Shown: positions 10,701-22,591, numbered from the stretch's first letter. The stretch: 64,000 nt of DNA from Cucumis sativus (GCF_000004075.3 NC_026657.2:32024408-32088407), one strand, 5' to 3'. Numbers and translations: made by a program. The notes: a model not told the origin generated them from the letters alone.

Positions 10701-13173
10701 CTTTCTGTTAGCTATTTTGCCCAAACTCAGACCACACTCAGTTAGTTTAGAGACAAGCTACCAGTTCCGGTAACTAGGTGAGATCCTCCATTGGAACCCA
10801 TCTCAATCTTAAGAAATCTCTTATCAACTTGTCAATAAATCCATAGTAAGGCTATATGTCCATAATGCACCTGTGACTTCTCTTAGCTATATTTTGGTTC
10901 AATTTGGACGAAATGAATTCAAGGTGTCAACTTGGTGGCAAAATCAAAACTTTGAGAGGCCCACTTTACTGCAGCAAACCCTCTCCCCTTTTTGTTCAAG
11001 GAGCTGATTCCCTTAGTAGGCTAACCTTTTGGATTCTGGTTTATGTTGAAAATTTTCTAGATATGAAGGAACTTGTTCAATATTTAAATTTCTTTGAAGT
11101 AGTTTAGGGCTTCATAATAACTTGTTTAGATATTGAGCTGCGGGCATCGATTATTTAACGAAAACTGGAAACTAGAGGCCAGGGGTGGCCGACTCTTTTG
11201 GGGTTTCTACTGGTAAGTTCCTGTTTCCTGTCTTAGCTTTTAGTAATTTTAGTTCTATGTCCAGCCTTATGATTGAGTATGTATTTGGACAAATAATTGA
11301 GAAGATAGAAGTTGTCAGCTACGTTGAAATCAAGAACGCAAGACCAACCTTGTCTTTAAATGGACTATCAGTAGCACAAGATTGATACCCTCCGTTTTTG
11401 TTTTCAAATGCTAATAATGTATAAATGATGCTAGATTACAAGGAATATTCAGTACTGTAACAGAATTGATTGGGGCATTCTTTTTTAATAATGAGAACCA
11501 AGTGGAGTGATATAGGATCTATCTTTAGAAGTGGACAAATGACGATGGTAGGATGAGATCTTGAATCTTTACGTCACTTGGTGGAACTTTTTGGAATCTT
11601 TTGGGGCTTAAATTAATTTCTTCAATGAAAATAGTTTCTTACTAAAAAGAAGTGATGTAGGATGAGTAGTGGTTCATCCACCAGATTTTGGTTCTCAACT
11701 CATTAGAAATGTAGGACACGGTTGTATAAACTACAGAATAGATCCTGTTCAAATAAGGAAGTGAAGTAGACAGGTAATGGTAGATGGATGAAGAAAGCGA
11801 TTTAACTCACAAGTAATACCAGATTACCAAGTCATTTTAATCTCAATATTGAATCAAATTGATTAGCAACGGGAAAAATATGGTTAAAGAGTTCCTATAC
11901 ACAGATGAAGCTTATGAACTCAACTATGGTGCAATTTCTTAAAACTTGTGCGACTTCAACTTTACTACAGTACGTGTGGTTTCTCTTTCTTGTTGTGTTA
12001 AAGGGTGATCTTCTGAACTGATGAACCTCAAAAGGTCAGCTTTTGGTAGTTATTTTCTTTTCATTTATTTACTTATTTTTGTAATATTTTGATTCCATAT
12101 TTTGAAATCGAGAACAGCTTTTTGGAGGCTAATCACCTAATGATATGGATAATCTCTTGGTCCTTATTATTTCCTTTATCAAACTTTCTCCTCATATTTG
12201 ATATTGCGTAGAATTTGAACATTTAGTATTTGGTGATGTGTTGTGTTTTTCTTCTCTAGTAATTTACTACAACTGATTGCTGGTTTGGTTTTTTCCAGAT
12301 TCCACCAACTTCCTGAATTTGATCAAGGAAAACGTAGTTGTCGCAGGCGTTTGGCTGGTCATAATGAGCGTCGTAGGAAGCCTCCACCTGGGTCACTGTT
12401 ATCCACTCGTTATGGCCGCTTCTCTTCATCTATCTTTGGTTAGACATCACCATCACCATTCTTTCAGCTTCACCTACCAAATTCTTTTATTAACTTCAGG
12501 TTTTATGCAAGACTAACTAATATGTTTGCTGCTTGTAATGATAGAAAACAGCAACAGAGTTGGAAGCTTTCTAATGGATTTTAGTGCATATCCAAAGCTA
12601 GCAGGAAAAGATGTCTGGTCGACGGGTACGAAAGCATCTGAACGAGTACCGGGAAACCCAAACGTCAGTTCCATGGGGAAATATGTCCCACATCCCTGGC
12701 AGAGCAACTCTGAGAACAATCAACCTGAACTTCTCTTGCCAGTTTCTGCAGGTGGAACCAGTTTTTCTGGTCCTGGGAATCCTTCTGGTGGAGAATGCAT
12801 TAATTCAGTTACTGACTCATCTTGTGCTCTCTCTCTTCTGTCAAATGAATCATGGGGCTCCAGAAACCGAACGACGACTATCGAGGTAAACGCCTTGTTG
12901 AATGCTGAAGGTACACTTGTGGCTCAAACAACAGCGGATGCCGCTACCAATCATTTTCCGACAATGTCGTGGGGTTTCAAGGGGAATGAAGCTCCCACTA
13001 GCAGCTTTCGGGACCTGACATCTGATCTGGGTCTCAATCACCAAGTTTCACATGCTCTTACCAGTTCTTTCTCTGGTGATGTCCAGTTTCCGCATCTAGC
13101 TAGGAGGCCATATATGGAACTTGGGCATTCGGGTGCCTTCGACTCGACTCAACATCTGCACTGGTCACTTTGA
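4755..13173 (+). CDS. SPL9: SQUAMOSA promoter-binding-like transcription factor, SPL9/SPL15 type
   Basis: Three exons, 4755-5134, 12299-12438 and 12545-13173, join in frame to 382 residues, close to Arabidopsis SPL9/SPL15 length. The N-terminus carries the clade motif [10 protein letters not shown] (31-40). The SBP DNA-binding domain spans about 79-155. Its zinc ligands are C81, C86, C103, H106 for the first finger and C122, C125, H129, C141 for the second. A basic nuclear signal overlaps its end (138-154). Intron 1 splits the codon for R127, the usual SBP intron position. Exon 3 holds a canonical miR156 site. The family binds GTAC-core elements in the nucleus and drives juvenile-to-adult transition, plastochron and inflorescence traits. 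Intron 1 is 7164 bp, enlarged by an antisense MULE. SPL9 versus SPL15 cannot be settled here, since the gene may be co-orthologous to both. Confidence 0.95.
5396..5470. repeat. MULE target duplication plus one terminal inverted repeat
   Basis: The 10-bp target copy ATGTCATGTT (5396-5405) is followed by the TIR from 5406, beginning GGGGAATTGACAAAAATAGG. It matches the reverse complement of the other end over 65 bases. The mismatches are at TIR positions 4 and 34. Confidence 0.93.
5892..8312 (-). CDS. MULE transposase (MuDR type, intact)
   Basis: A single open frame of 806 residues that should cut and re-insert the surrounding element in the nucleus. The N-terminal 1-100 resembles the PB1-like region often found in plant MULE proteins. 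A MuDR-type DNA-binding region lies near 235-310 ([12 protein letters not shown], then KVHSC). The MULE catalytic core is about 425-600. It contains MDGTF with D433, FVTDR with D495 and a CxxH pair, C515 and H519. The third acidic residue is probably E594 (TNIAES) or E551; I cannot decide. A SWIM zinc finger follows (C683, C685, C695, H697), then a basic RPKKKR stretch and a zinc knuckle CX2CX4HX4C (C779, C782, H787, C792). Nothing breaks the frame. The start at 8312 is the first ATG; an untranslated leader exon nearer the TIR is possible. Confidence 0.93.
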   Translation of the reverse strand: MSHIPMLVRYGGMWDERRRKYEGGMLKGIVVSKEITHKDLQAELYDLAEVDPSKFDVMIRCIYEIKVEHEAPTFELSNDRDLKFYLLSENPLKVPLYVSFEPKSNQSKKVLSKDYNSVSGSNQAHNLNPHPPIVMDTLNENEVHVREVEVGLCDNVIGTTSAIWESYESYDSKDETFTWEPVEMNSESFDIPQHRDGPTKDCKGKSKVRYSSSSQKLKTDMNDWSEESSTSEEFDVGQIFFSKKDLSMRLSVLAMKKNFQFVVKKSTKEVLFVRCIDNKCGWRLRAMRLKDSNIFKIKKYVKVHSCSLDVLNRDHRQAKSWVVGELIKSKFKGVGRLYKPRDIIEDMRQDYGINMSYEKAWRARENAYERVRGCPEESYNLLLRYGEALKLANVGTIFHMELEDNRFFKYLFMAVGPCVRGFLNCIRPVIVMDGTFLKNKYRGQLIVAVCLDGNNQIYPLAFGVVDRETDASIQWFLEKLKGAIGEVPNLGFVTDRKTCFSKCIASVFPSAFHGLCVQHLTQNLNDKYKNDTIATLFYNASRTYRESTFSEAWRSILAFPNDSGKYLNDVGITRWSRFHCPGRRYNMMTTNIAESMNSILKEPRDLPIASFLEHVRALLQRWFWERREEGIKVTSTLTKWAELVLQKKQERALTMKVNPIDCYQFHVKDLDKEEVINLHTQECTCKEFQAEQLPCAHAIAVARDRNINVYSLCANYYTNECLLAAYSEAVYPVGNQSEWKTTEEYVHMTVLPPKVVKRVGRPKKKRIPSVGEAPKLHKCGRCKETGHNRLTCTNPISYIQKSSIQD
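8561..8612. repeat. Short imperfect tandem repeats inside the MULE
   Basis: About five copies of an 11-base unit close to TGCGAGATGTT (variants with CAAGATGTC and ACCAGATGTT) run in tandem upstream of the transposase start. A related unit lies near 8484. In Mutator elements subterminal repeats can serve as transposase or host-factor sites; that role is inferred here. Confidence 0.6.
8911..9040. repeat. Three spaced copies of a CTTTACGTAATCTATGAG unit in the MULE
   Basis: The unit CTTTACGTAATCTATGAG, followed by a GA-rich tail, appears near 8912 (with ACATA instead of ACGTA), 8955 and 9004. It lies between the TIR and the transposase gene. The 43-49 base spacing suggests local duplication. 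It contains the palindromic core TACGTA. It may belong to the transposase promoter. Confidence 0.55.
9187..9261. repeat. MULE terminal inverted repeat plus second target duplication
   Basis: Read on the minus strand from 9251 it begins GGGAAATTGACAAAAATAGG and pairs with the TIR at 5406. The second copy of ATGTCATGTT follows at 9252-9261. This is the end nearest the transposase start codon, so it probably also holds the transposase promoter. Confidence 0.93.
9262..12298 (+). other. Rest of SPL intron 1
   Basis: Three kilobases between the MULE and SPL exon 2. The acceptor TTTTTTCCAG ends at 12298. Open frames at 9778-10059, 10904-11107 and 11185-11385 lack recognisable domains. The first has a rather protein-like composition ([17 protein letters not shown]) and could be an old captured or alternative exon, but nothing ties it to SPL. 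Confidence 0.6.
12824..12843 (+). promoter_or_regulatory. miR156/157 target site in SPL exon 3
   Basis: The sequence GTGCTCTCTCTCTTCTGTCA is the classic miR156-complementary element of SPL mRNAs. It lies in coding sequence over codons 267-273 and encodes the conserved ALSLLS peptide. It places this SPL under the age-dependent miR156 pathway by transcript cleavage and translational repression. No miR156 precursor is visible in the window. Confidence 0.95.
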
Positions 13174-14531
13174 AGTGATGCAACGCTTCAAGTCTTCGAG
13201 TTCTAGTGAACTCACTCTCTTTTAGGCTTTGAATAATTGGCTTGGCACATCGAAGTCGAAGTTATCGTTTTTCCCCTGGAATTTTTATTATGGAACTACC
13301 AGGTGCTTTTGTGTTTGCTCTGTGTTTGTCAACTGCTATATGCTAGCAACTAAAGGAACGTTTTGATTCAGACGTGTTTTCTGTTATTCTATTTGGAAAA
13401 GTACTTTTTTATCAATGAATATTTGGGATTCACAGTTTAATTTGGTCCTTATATTTTGGAAAAGTGATGTTTTAGTAGCTTTCAAATATAATAATTAAGT
13501 ACAATCTGACAATCATTTTATTTTTGTTTGCCTGTATTCTTTTTCTTTACCTACCATTAAAAAAACCCGTCAAAACATTTATTCCCTATTAAAAGATCTA
13601 CTTTTTAAAGATGAATAGGTTCTCAGTTAAAGTCATTTGTTCAAGTTTGTTCAAATCCTGTATTCTTTTATTAAAGAGAAGCCACTGATAATCAATCCTG
13701 ATTTTTTTTATTTGAGTTTGAAAGTTCATATCTTTATATCCACTTGTTCTACCCATATAAAAAAAAAAAAAAAAAACTTAAAGGGTAAATTTGTGACAAA
13801 TTTCCATATCATTGTTCTTGAAAGTAAAAAATCAAGCAGCCACCAGATTCACCAAGCAACTAACCATTATATATGCAATAAAAAGCGGAGAAGCTCGTTA
13901 AATTCAGAATACCACAAAAAGATTAATGTCTCTAAGTTTGAATAAATTAAGATACCCTTCTAAAGAATATTCAACATTAACTTCACAGAAAACTTACCCG
14001 CCAAATTTGTGCGAGTCGCTGTCAGGAAACTCAAATCCAACATTACCGTTCAAATTCTCTTATATTTTGCACTAAAAGGGACACAAATAGGAAGGAGCTT
14101 GGCCCAAGTAATGATTGTATAAAGCAGACTTGGTGTTCTGAACTCCTACTTCTATGCCTCAATCTGAACAAACTTGCTCAATGTCCGGCTATCCATTGAC
14201 TAGGATAAGTAATTCTAGAAGTGGAGCATTGCTATTCCGACTTCCGAACAGCAACTTCAGATCGGATTGCTTTCTGAGAGACTACGCCGTTTGTGTTGAA
14301 AACGTTGACAAAAAAGGCACACTAAAGCACATGATGCAAACCTCGATAGGAAGGGGGGACTCGTTAACAACAATGGACATGGTAGGGATGATCTAAAAGT
14401 ACCTAAAAGCACCGTTTTAAGCACTTCATGGATTACGCTATGTCCTTGTTTATTTTATGGTGGTTCTTCCATTGGGCCAACTTCCAAAAATCCCATCTCA
14501 GGCAAACCGTTTGGAGGGAAAGGAAATTAGT
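13174..14531. other. Convergent 3' region between SPL and the G-patch gene
   Basis: Contains the SPL 3' untranslated region (roughly to 13430, where TATCAATGAATAT could act near a polyadenylation signal) and the 3' untranslated region of the minus-strand G-patch gene. A poly-A run lies near 13760. The frames 13637-13945 and 14154-14396 are not recognisable and carry no splice evidence. Confidence 0.55.
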
Positions 14532-16996
14532 TCAGTGATCATCTTCACTAATTCCAGGGCAGTTAGATAGGAGGGAATCCATTGAGTCGTACTGGCATCA
14601 ACAGCAGAATGATGTTACGGTAAGTAAAATGCCACATGCTTGAACAAATTCTCTTTAAAGAATGGTGTAATACACTCACCTGGTATCCACAGAAAAGGCA
14701 ATATCGATGTTCATCTCTCAGTTTCATCAAAATATCCTCCAAATCCTGGATCCATCACAAGAATATTTTATTCCAATTCCCAAGCAAAAGCTCATTTGAT
14801 TTAAATAGAGTGAGATTATGGTGTAACGGCCTGACAGGCAGGTTATTATGTCTAGAAAAGGAGTCTCATCATAAAAGATATTGAATGCACATAAATGATA
14901 AAACTTAATTTTGTTATAACAGATTTACTTAAACATCATTTCAATTGTTATTTAGGTTGTACAATGGGTCTTTGAGTTTTAAAGTTATTGAAGTGTACAA
15001 GTTTCCTCTCTACGTAATGTGTGTGAGCTTCTTTGGTATCCGGTTATTTAGATGGCCAAGTTTGTGTAGGGTTGTTTAGCAAGTTAATTGCGAGGAGGGT
15101 ATCTTTTGAACAATCACTAAATCATTTTAGGTGGAGACAAGAGTAGTGGGAGGCTCTCAAATCTCCCCTCGGCTAGTAAAGATTATGCATGTTCTCTTAC
15201 AGACTTATTTACCATGGTAATCATCCTTCCTAACTATATATTTGTATTATTAGCCTAATTCTAAAAACAAAACTATTTGTATTCTTAGCTAAATTCCAAA
15301 AATAAAAACAAGGCTTTAACAACTAGTTTTTTCAGTTTTCGACACTCGACTTGGTTTTTTAAAACATTCCTAAAAGGTAGACAACAAAACGAAGAAATCA
15401 ATTGGTAGATGTAGAGTTGTTTATAATTTATAAGCTTAATTTTCAAAACTCAAAAAACCGAATAGTTATCAAAGGGGGCTTAAATAAAACTGGTTCCATC
15501 AACCAAGATTTTCATCCTACAGATGATTTTTCTTTATTAGCATCCACCAGACCCTTCCAATAAACGGTCAAGAAAAATGATCCAAGAAATAAAAGTCACG
15601 AAAGGCATTCAATTGATCAGAGCATTGACAATGAAGTACCCTGTAAACCCCATTAAAATGGGAAAAAAAAGACCACCACAGTTTGATAGGAATTTGTGGC
15701 ATTCCCTTTACCAAAGCATTGCTACTTAGTTCATGCTAAAACTGCAACTCTCCACAGGCTACTAAGTTTACCTTTTTCCTATTGTAATCGAACTTTCATT
15801 CAGAAAGAATGGAAGATTACAATGACATCTAAAAACAAGCCCACGAAAAGGAAGTCCCACTAGGAAGGGACTCAAGCCAATAACAATAAGACCTAACGTA
15901 CAATACCAAAAAAAAAAAAAAAAAAAATTGTCCCCCTAAAGAAAAACATAGAGCTTGACGAGGGGCCAATATCACAAGCCTAACCCTAAACCCTCTCTAT
16001 AACTCAAATCAATTTCAAACTATGCAAGCCAATGGTCAATTATAAGGTAATATGATTTTAACTAACTCCAGCTTCAGAATGCAAATCAATTTCATACTAT
16101 GCAAATAAATGATCAACAATGACCTACCAATATCATAGAAAACAGAGAAGCTTTATTTGAAACTAAATGGGGGTGGAGGATGGTGAAGTTTGTAGAAAAG
16201 AACTGTACCTCTTCTGTTATAATCTCTTCCTCTTCTTCTTCTTGTTCTCCTTCCTCCTCATTGTCCTTCTCTGGCTCCACAACTTCCTTATTCTCCAATT
16301 GATCAAGTGCTGCTTTGGCCTTGTTGTAATTGACCACAATTCTTCGACTTCTCCATTGCAACTTCTGTCGAGACCCAAATTCCTCCATCAAGGCCTCCTG
16401 ATGGCTCCTCTTTTTCTCAGCTCTAATCTCTTCTTGCTTCACCTTCTCTTTAATCGGATCTTGCCTGCCAATTCCAGCTCGCGACCGTCGAATCTCAAGT
16501 CCCACAGGCTCTGCAAGTCCGGATCCCTCCTTGCCCAAAGCTGCCCCGGGAGTGTACCCCATCTGCTTCAACAATTTAAACCCAATGTTGGATTGTGGAA
16601 TCGGAGCCTCTATTCTAGCCAATGTCTGTTCGTCCTCTTCGTGTTGCTTCCGTTCTCTATCCCGTCTGCGCTGTTCTTGCCAATTGAAGGTTTTGGGTTT
16701 CTTATTCGATGATTGGACAACAGGGGTTTTATTAGCAGCAACCTGTAATCAAACCTCAGTTAGAGCCCTAGAAAAAAAATAAAAAATAAATAGAGTATCT
16801 AACCCTAGAATTTAGATAAAATGAAGCAGCAAATCCGTGGTGAAGAGTTAAAGCAAAGATTAGTAGTTGTTACCTTTCTGAATATGGATTTGGAAGAGGT
16901 AGTATCGTCTGGAGGAAGCAACTTAGAGAGGTCGCCCATGTAGTCTTCTTCTTCTTCGTCTGGTTCATTGGTTTGCCTGAAATCCGATTCCGCCAT
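14532..16996 (-). CDS. G-patch domain protein, GPATCH11 (CCDC75) type
   Basis: Four phase-0 exons on the minus strand, 16996-16874, 16742-16209, 14745-14680 and 14591-14532, give 260 residues. An acidic N-terminus (EPDEEEEDYMGDL) is followed by a basic helix (QEQRRRDRERKQ). The G-patch (about 91-137) has the signature IGFKLLKQMGY and GLAEPVGL. Then come a charged coiled-coil region and a Glu-rich run ending IITEE. The C-terminal DUF4187-type module contains LRDEHRYCLFCGYQ (C235, C238) and LLSNCPGISEDDH at the very end. G-patch proteins usually activate DEAH helicases, and this family is linked to RNA metabolism. The start at 16996 (MAESDF) is chosen over an in-frame ATG at 17038 because family members begin with such an acidic segment. 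The third intron-free part begins only after a 1463-base intron. Its 5' end faces the SRF gene across an 846-base divergent promoter. Confidence 0.9.
15780..15960 (-). repeat. Possible LINE 3'-end remnant in a G-patch intron
   Basis: The reverse strand reads as a Trp/Phe/Leu-rich tail with a TTCTTTCTGAATGAAAG hairpin-like segment, a pattern I associate with 3' ends of plant LINEs. A long A run lies at about 15908-15927 on the plus strand. The assignment rests on memory of similar repeats. Confidence 0.3.
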
Positions 16997-17842
16997 AGCT
17001 TGGGACAAAAATATGGTATTGAGTTCAGGCCAATACACGCTAGGTGCTGTTTAGTGTCTACGCTTAGGTGCTGAAAGCCGATCTATCTATCCATGTCAAT
17101 GTCTATAGTGTTGTGAAAATGTGACAACCGGAATGCGAGTATCTAAATAAACTAAACTAAAAGTTATTCAAAATAGAAATTTTTTAACAAATATTTGTAC
17201 ACAAAATTAACAATTTTTCTAAATAAAAACTAAGAAACTATCCCAAAAATTTCACAAACTCCAATTTATTTTTTAATTTCAACTAATAACATTTTTTTTT
17301 TTTAATCTCGAAGAACCATGACAAAGTAGTTGAATATAGAGTGAAAATTCCAACGGCTAAATTCCAACTTAAGAAGATTAGTATTGTGATTTATATATCC
17401 TTCCAGCATTTTCCAACGGTCTAACCGTTTCAGCCGACGTGGACGCCAGCTCATCAAATTCTCACAATCACAAAAACTTCGTCGTCTTCATCGCCTTAAC
17501 TTTCTACCATTTTCTGCAGGCAAGTTTTTTCACACTTCACTTGCGTCCATACAAATCCCTTCCATTTGCTCTCCCTCTCTCTCTCAGGTACATTTTCCAT
17601 ACCCTAACTTCCTTCCTCAGAAGAACTTCTTATGCCGCCGTTTTTCTTGTTGGAAGCACGTTTCGTTACTGAGAAAGAAAGAGTAACAAGAAACGCTTCA
17701 ATGTTTTACTCTGAATCTTTTTGTACGTTTCTATTCTAACTTGAAATTTCGTTCTTCTGACTTCTTCTTTGCTTTAAATCTTCTTGATTCTTTGTTCCAT
17801 GAAAACAGAGAACATCAAACTCGACTGTCTTTTTTTGGAGAA
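16997..17842. promoter_or_regulatory. Divergent promoter between the G-patch gene and the first SRF gene
   Basis: These 846 bases carry the leaders and promoters of two oppositely transcribed genes. The SRF side includes ACGTGGACGCCAGCTCATC at 17437-17455, repeated exactly upstream of the second SRF copy, followed by a CT-rich leader (17570-17590). The G-patch side has no clear TATA box. Confidence 0.5.
17437..17455 (+). promoter_or_regulatory. Duplicated promoter block, SRF copy 1
   Basis: The 19-base block ACGTGGACGCCAGCTCATC begins 406 bases upstream of the first SRF start codon. It is identical to the block at 23826-23844 upstream of the second copy and contains the ACGTGG core of a G-box. 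Neighbouring bases are only partly alike, so this block is better preserved than its surroundings. Confidence 0.6.
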
Positions 17843-20800
17843 ATGCTCCAACAGCGTCTGTTTACGTATTTTACTCTCGTTGTCTATTTCACGATTCTGA
17901 CTTCACTTGCTCGGGCATTCACTAATCCGCCGGATGGTAACTGTTCCCAATACATATTTATTGTTTGAATGTAGGCCGTTAACTTTAGTTTCTTGGCTTT
18001 GTTTTAGGAACAAGAATATTGGAAAATGAACACCGGTTTTTCTGGTTATAGTTTCTTGACATTTCTGATAGCTTCCTGATTATAATCTATCTTGAGGAGG
18101 TTATATGAAAATTGCTGTATTTCAAAGCTTTCTATTTATTTTGTTATTGATGAATAGATACTGTGTACCGTACAGTTATAGCTCTTCAGGATTTGTATAG
18201 TGCTATGAACTACCCACTAGAGCTTAAAGGATGGAGAAAAGAAGGTGGAGATCCTTGTGAGGAATCATGGACTGGAGTGTCTTGCTCCGGTTCTTCTGTA
18301 ATATACCTGTAATGACTTAATTTTGCCTTGAACTATGCATCATATGCTTATTCTTGATATTATGTTTCCTTTCTTGATCGAAGCATGAACTAAATCTGCA
18401 GTAAACTCCATGGACTAAATCTCACTGGGAATCTTGGAGGGCAGCTCAGCAACCTCATCAATTTGAAGCAATTGTAAGTTAATTTTTCGGCTAATCGAGC
18501 AATTTTCAATGCTGCTAATTACAGTGTAATTACGTCTGTTTAATCTTCTCTTTAGGGATGTTAGCTCTAATAGACTTACGGGTGAAATTCCGCACAACTT
18601 GCCTCCTAATGTGACTCATATGTAAGTTGCATGTGCTGTTTTTTCATCCATAGTTTGTTTTTTATTTAGAGGGTTGATTTTCTATTTGAAAAGGGCATGT
18701 ACCCAGTTACTCCATCTAAGAGATCTAGTAAAATTCTTATATGTTGCAGAAATATGGCATTCAACCATTTAAGCCAAAATATTCCACATACTTTATCTTA
18801 TATGGGAAATCTCCGACATCTGTAAGTTGATATTTGACTATCGCTGGGTTAATGTTTAATGGTCCTTGGTTCTGATATTCTTATTCATATTCTTCTGCAT
18901 GCAGAAATCTTAGCCATAATACTCTATCTGGTGTGATTGGAAATGTGTTCACTGGTTTACAGAATTTGAGAGAGATGTACGCTTCTTTCTTTTCTCTATT
19001 AATGCTATTTCTGCCTTTAAATTGAACTGATATGAACGGACTATTCTATCAAGTTAACGGCTCATTGCTTCTCACTGCATGTCATTCTTATTTACCTCAA
19101 CAAAACTCCGTTGATAATCTTTCTACAATTCGAGTCTTGTATTCAGATTAACTCATAATACTTCGGGGTATTTAAATTTTTACATACAATCCTTTTTGGT
19201 CAAGAGATTCAACGATAGTCTATTCCTCATTCACAGGGATTTATCATATAATGACTTTACTGGAGATTTGCCAAGTTCATTTGGTTCCCTGACAAACATC
19301 ACTAGACTGTGAGTTTCTTGCATTTGATTATTTCTTCTTCTTTCTTCGCACAACAATTTGAACAACTATTTATCACATTAATGCTATCTAGTCTAGGTTC
19401 TTGCAGAATAACAAATTCACTGGATCAGTTGCCTACTTGTCTCACCTTCCATTAATTGACTTGTATGTTTTCCATGGCTTCATTTTCTCCGTCCTGTATA
19501 GAATCTCTGACTTAGTTCATCTAGCTACTTTTGTATTCACTTACGTATCTCTTCTTCTTTCAGGAACATCCAAGACAATTATTTTAGTGGCATTATTCCG
19601 GAAAATTTTAGAAATATTCCAAATTTGTGGTAAGCTTTTAAAATTTCAACTGTTGGTGGTTAATTTCTTTTGCCTAAACTGACCATGAAGTTCACTCAAA
19701 AGAAAATTTCACTTGGCCTCTGTTTAGGATTGGGGGTAATAGGTTGCGTCCAGAAGTCAATTCTCCACCCTGGGACTTTCCCCTAGAAAAAACACCTGTT
19801 GGGCAGGACATCAGTGGTCCTCCAACAACGAAGTCAAACGCCATCCAGAATTATCCCTCTTGGAGTGTAGTCAGGCATGAGAAGAAAAGACTTGGTCCTG
19901 GTGGAATGGTTCTCCTGGTTGGTGGGTTAACACTAGTTGTAACCTTTGCAGCACTCTTTTTAGTATTTGCCATGAAGAAAGTGCATGAAAATAACATAAA
20001 TTTGAAGATTGGGAACATATTACCCCGTTCTCTTCCTCTGGACAAAGCTGAAGGTGAATCCTTCTCCTTATAAGGTTCTTACAGATTTTTGCTCTTCCAT
20101 TGCCAGATATCTTCATTTGGGATCTTGGTGCTCTTTAACTATAAATAGATCGAAGCCTATTGGCTATTTCATACAACTAATTGAATATTTTTTTCAAAGA
20201 AAACCCAATTTACATCGGTTGATATCTGACATTAATCAGTAGTCCCATAGATCTTTGTTCTATCAATGAAAAACATGCCTCTGGCTCTGGACTACAATTT
20301 CTTGTACAGATATTAAGTACTTCTTTTATGTCATAGATGATTCGTCTGCTGCACCAGAAGAAAGCTCACAAAACTTTCCCTTGGGTTCTCAACTGATGGG
20401 TGTTCCAAGGCCTATACCTTTATTAAATCACACGAGAACCGAGAAAGTATCTGGAAGAAGAGGTTTCTCAAAGAGATGCAGGATTCTAGTGAGAACAAAA
20501 GTTTACACTCTGGCAGAGCTTCAATCCGCTACCAACAACTTTAGTCAAGAGAATCTTCTAGGAGAGGGATCTCTTGGTGCTGTTTATAGGGCTGAATTTC
20601 CCGACGGCCAAGTAAATATGATCCCAATACAAGCAAAGTTTGACCTGAATTTCCTGAATTTCTATGAACTTTTTTCTGACTTCTAATTTCTAACCAGGTT
20701 TTGGCTGTGAAAAATATCCACATGGGAACGCTCTTGTTTACAGAAGAAGAGCAGTTTCTGGATGTGGTATGGACTGCTTCCCGTTTGAGGCACCCAAACA

Positions 20801-22591
20801 TCGTTACGCTGATTGGATACTGTGTAGAGTATGGACAACATATACTCGGATATGAATACGTTCGAAATCTTTCTCTCGACGAAGCTTTACACTGTGAAGC
20901 ATACATGCCTCTGTCATGGACTGTCCGCCTCCAGATTGCTCTTGGAGTTGCTAGGGCTTTAGAGTAAGCAAATTATTTGATCATCAAGTTCATATTGTCT
21001 GAACTTGGACTGACTAGGAGTCCTCCAAACTTAGGAGAGCCAAAGGCCTTTAGTTCATTTGTGATTCTGCATTCTATATGCAAAATATTCTTTTAAAACT
21101 TAGTTTGGCATCCTAATCTTCAATCTATGACTGACTTGATAGGAATTCCACGGTTTATACTGTTGCTATTTTTATAGCTTTTCTTTTCTATAAATATTTT
21201 GAAAATACAAGTTACTCTAAATGCTAAACTTACCCTTATTCTTTGTTGATGTGTAAAATATCTGGTTCAATCCTTCAAAAACCATTCTCTTACCTTGAGA
21301 CAAGATTTTCATTAGTAGTTGTATACTTGAGGGTTTAAAACTGTTTTCCTTTCGGGTTTTCAGTTATCTGCATACGAGTTTTTTCCCTCCATTTGCTCAC
21401 TGCAATCTAAAGGCTGCCAATATCTTACTGGATGAAGAACTGATGCCTCGTATTTGTGATTGTGGGCTGTCTGTTTTGAGGCCACTTGTGAGCAATAGAG
21501 TTAAAACGAAGGTAAAATACTGTTGACAACATGCTTTTTGAAAGAGAAACCTTGTTTATAAACTAGATATGGGTGCTGTGAATATCCATTTCTACAATTT
21601 GAAGCTTCACATTGTTTACTTATGGTATTTTTTCATATGAAAATATTGATGAAAACAGGCTTCTGAGATTGTCAGTGCTGATAGAGGCTACCTTGCACCT
21701 GAACATGGCCAACCAGTATTTGATAATACGAGAAGTGATGTGTATTCTTTTGGAGTGTTGCTTTTGGAGCTTGTCACAGGGAGAAAACCATATGACAAGT
21801 ACAATTCATCCAAACTACTCTTCGTTTTCTCTTTCTATGCAAACTCTTGTTGCCGTCTCAGTAAATAATTTTATTCTTCTTACTCAGTTTGAAACCGAGG
21901 AAAGAGCAATTGTTGGTGAAATGGGCTTCATCTCAGCTTCATGTCAACACGAGTTTAGAACAAATGGTTGATCCAAGCATCAAAGGAACATTTTCCTCCA
22001 AGGCTCTCTCAAGCTTTGTGGATATTGTCTCCCTTTGTATACAGGTAATTTGTTCGTGTCTAATACATTTCTACCATTGTTCAACATTTTACATGGTAGG
22101 TTGGCTATATTATTTAAGGATTTTGGTAGACTGATTTCAAGTAGCATCAAGTATTTGGTGGTATACATGTTGAATTAATATAGTAATTAAGGATCGATAG
22201 CCTCTAGAAGAATTGAAAGATAAATAAGGTATATATCCTTTAAAGTTTAAAGATATATTGATATCTTTTAGCATAAAGACTTGGTAAACACAATCTTAAT
22301 ACTAAATTCAAATAGTTAAACACGATAGTCTTATACTATACACAGTCTCTCTTTCTAAGTCTCTTACGGGTTTCAACTATGGATGATCAGCCTGTGAAGG
22401 AATTTCGGCCACCAATGTCTGAAATAGTGGAACATCTAACAAATCTTCAAAGAAAGATGGAAATGGTGAAATGTGTTGCTGCATCAAATGAAACTGAAGT
22501 GAATCCTTTTGAGAAATCTTTTCGTTCTACCAACACTGGCTTTGTAAGTTCTCCAGCATATAGCTATTCTTCTACCCAGAAGGCTACTTGA
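17843..22591 (+). CDS. SRF2: STRUBBELIG-RECEPTOR FAMILY 2-like LRR receptor kinase, copy 1
   Basis: Sixteen exons sum to 2226 bases (741 residues): 17843-17936, 18176-18308, 18402-18473, 18556-18621, 18750-18821, 18905-18976, 19237-19308, 19397-19462, 19564-19629, 19728-20053, 20337-20611, 20698-20963, 21364-21511, 21659-21798, 21888-22044, 22391-22591. Signal peptide about 1-25; SRF N-terminal domain with the WTGVSC motif; seven LRRs, one per 66- or 72-base exon; Pro-rich juxtamembrane part; one membrane segment about 297-319; kinase-like domain from about 410. The glycine loop GEGSLG (422-427) and K443 are present. The catalytic HRD aspartate is N541 (HCN) and DFG reads DCG (559-561), so catalysis is doubtful, as is known for STRUBBELIG-type atypical kinases. 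It should sit in the plasma membrane. A tandem copy follows 1.5 kb downstream. Confidence 0.92.

Noticed and set aside
12824..12843. The CT-rich stretch as a simple microsatellite
   Set aside because: It matches the miR156 site base for base and encodes the conserved peptide, so it is a target site and not a random repeat.
16167..16712. 181-codon plus-strand frame across the G-patch gene
   Set aside because: Mirror of the G-patch exon 2; the minus strand carries the recognisable domain.
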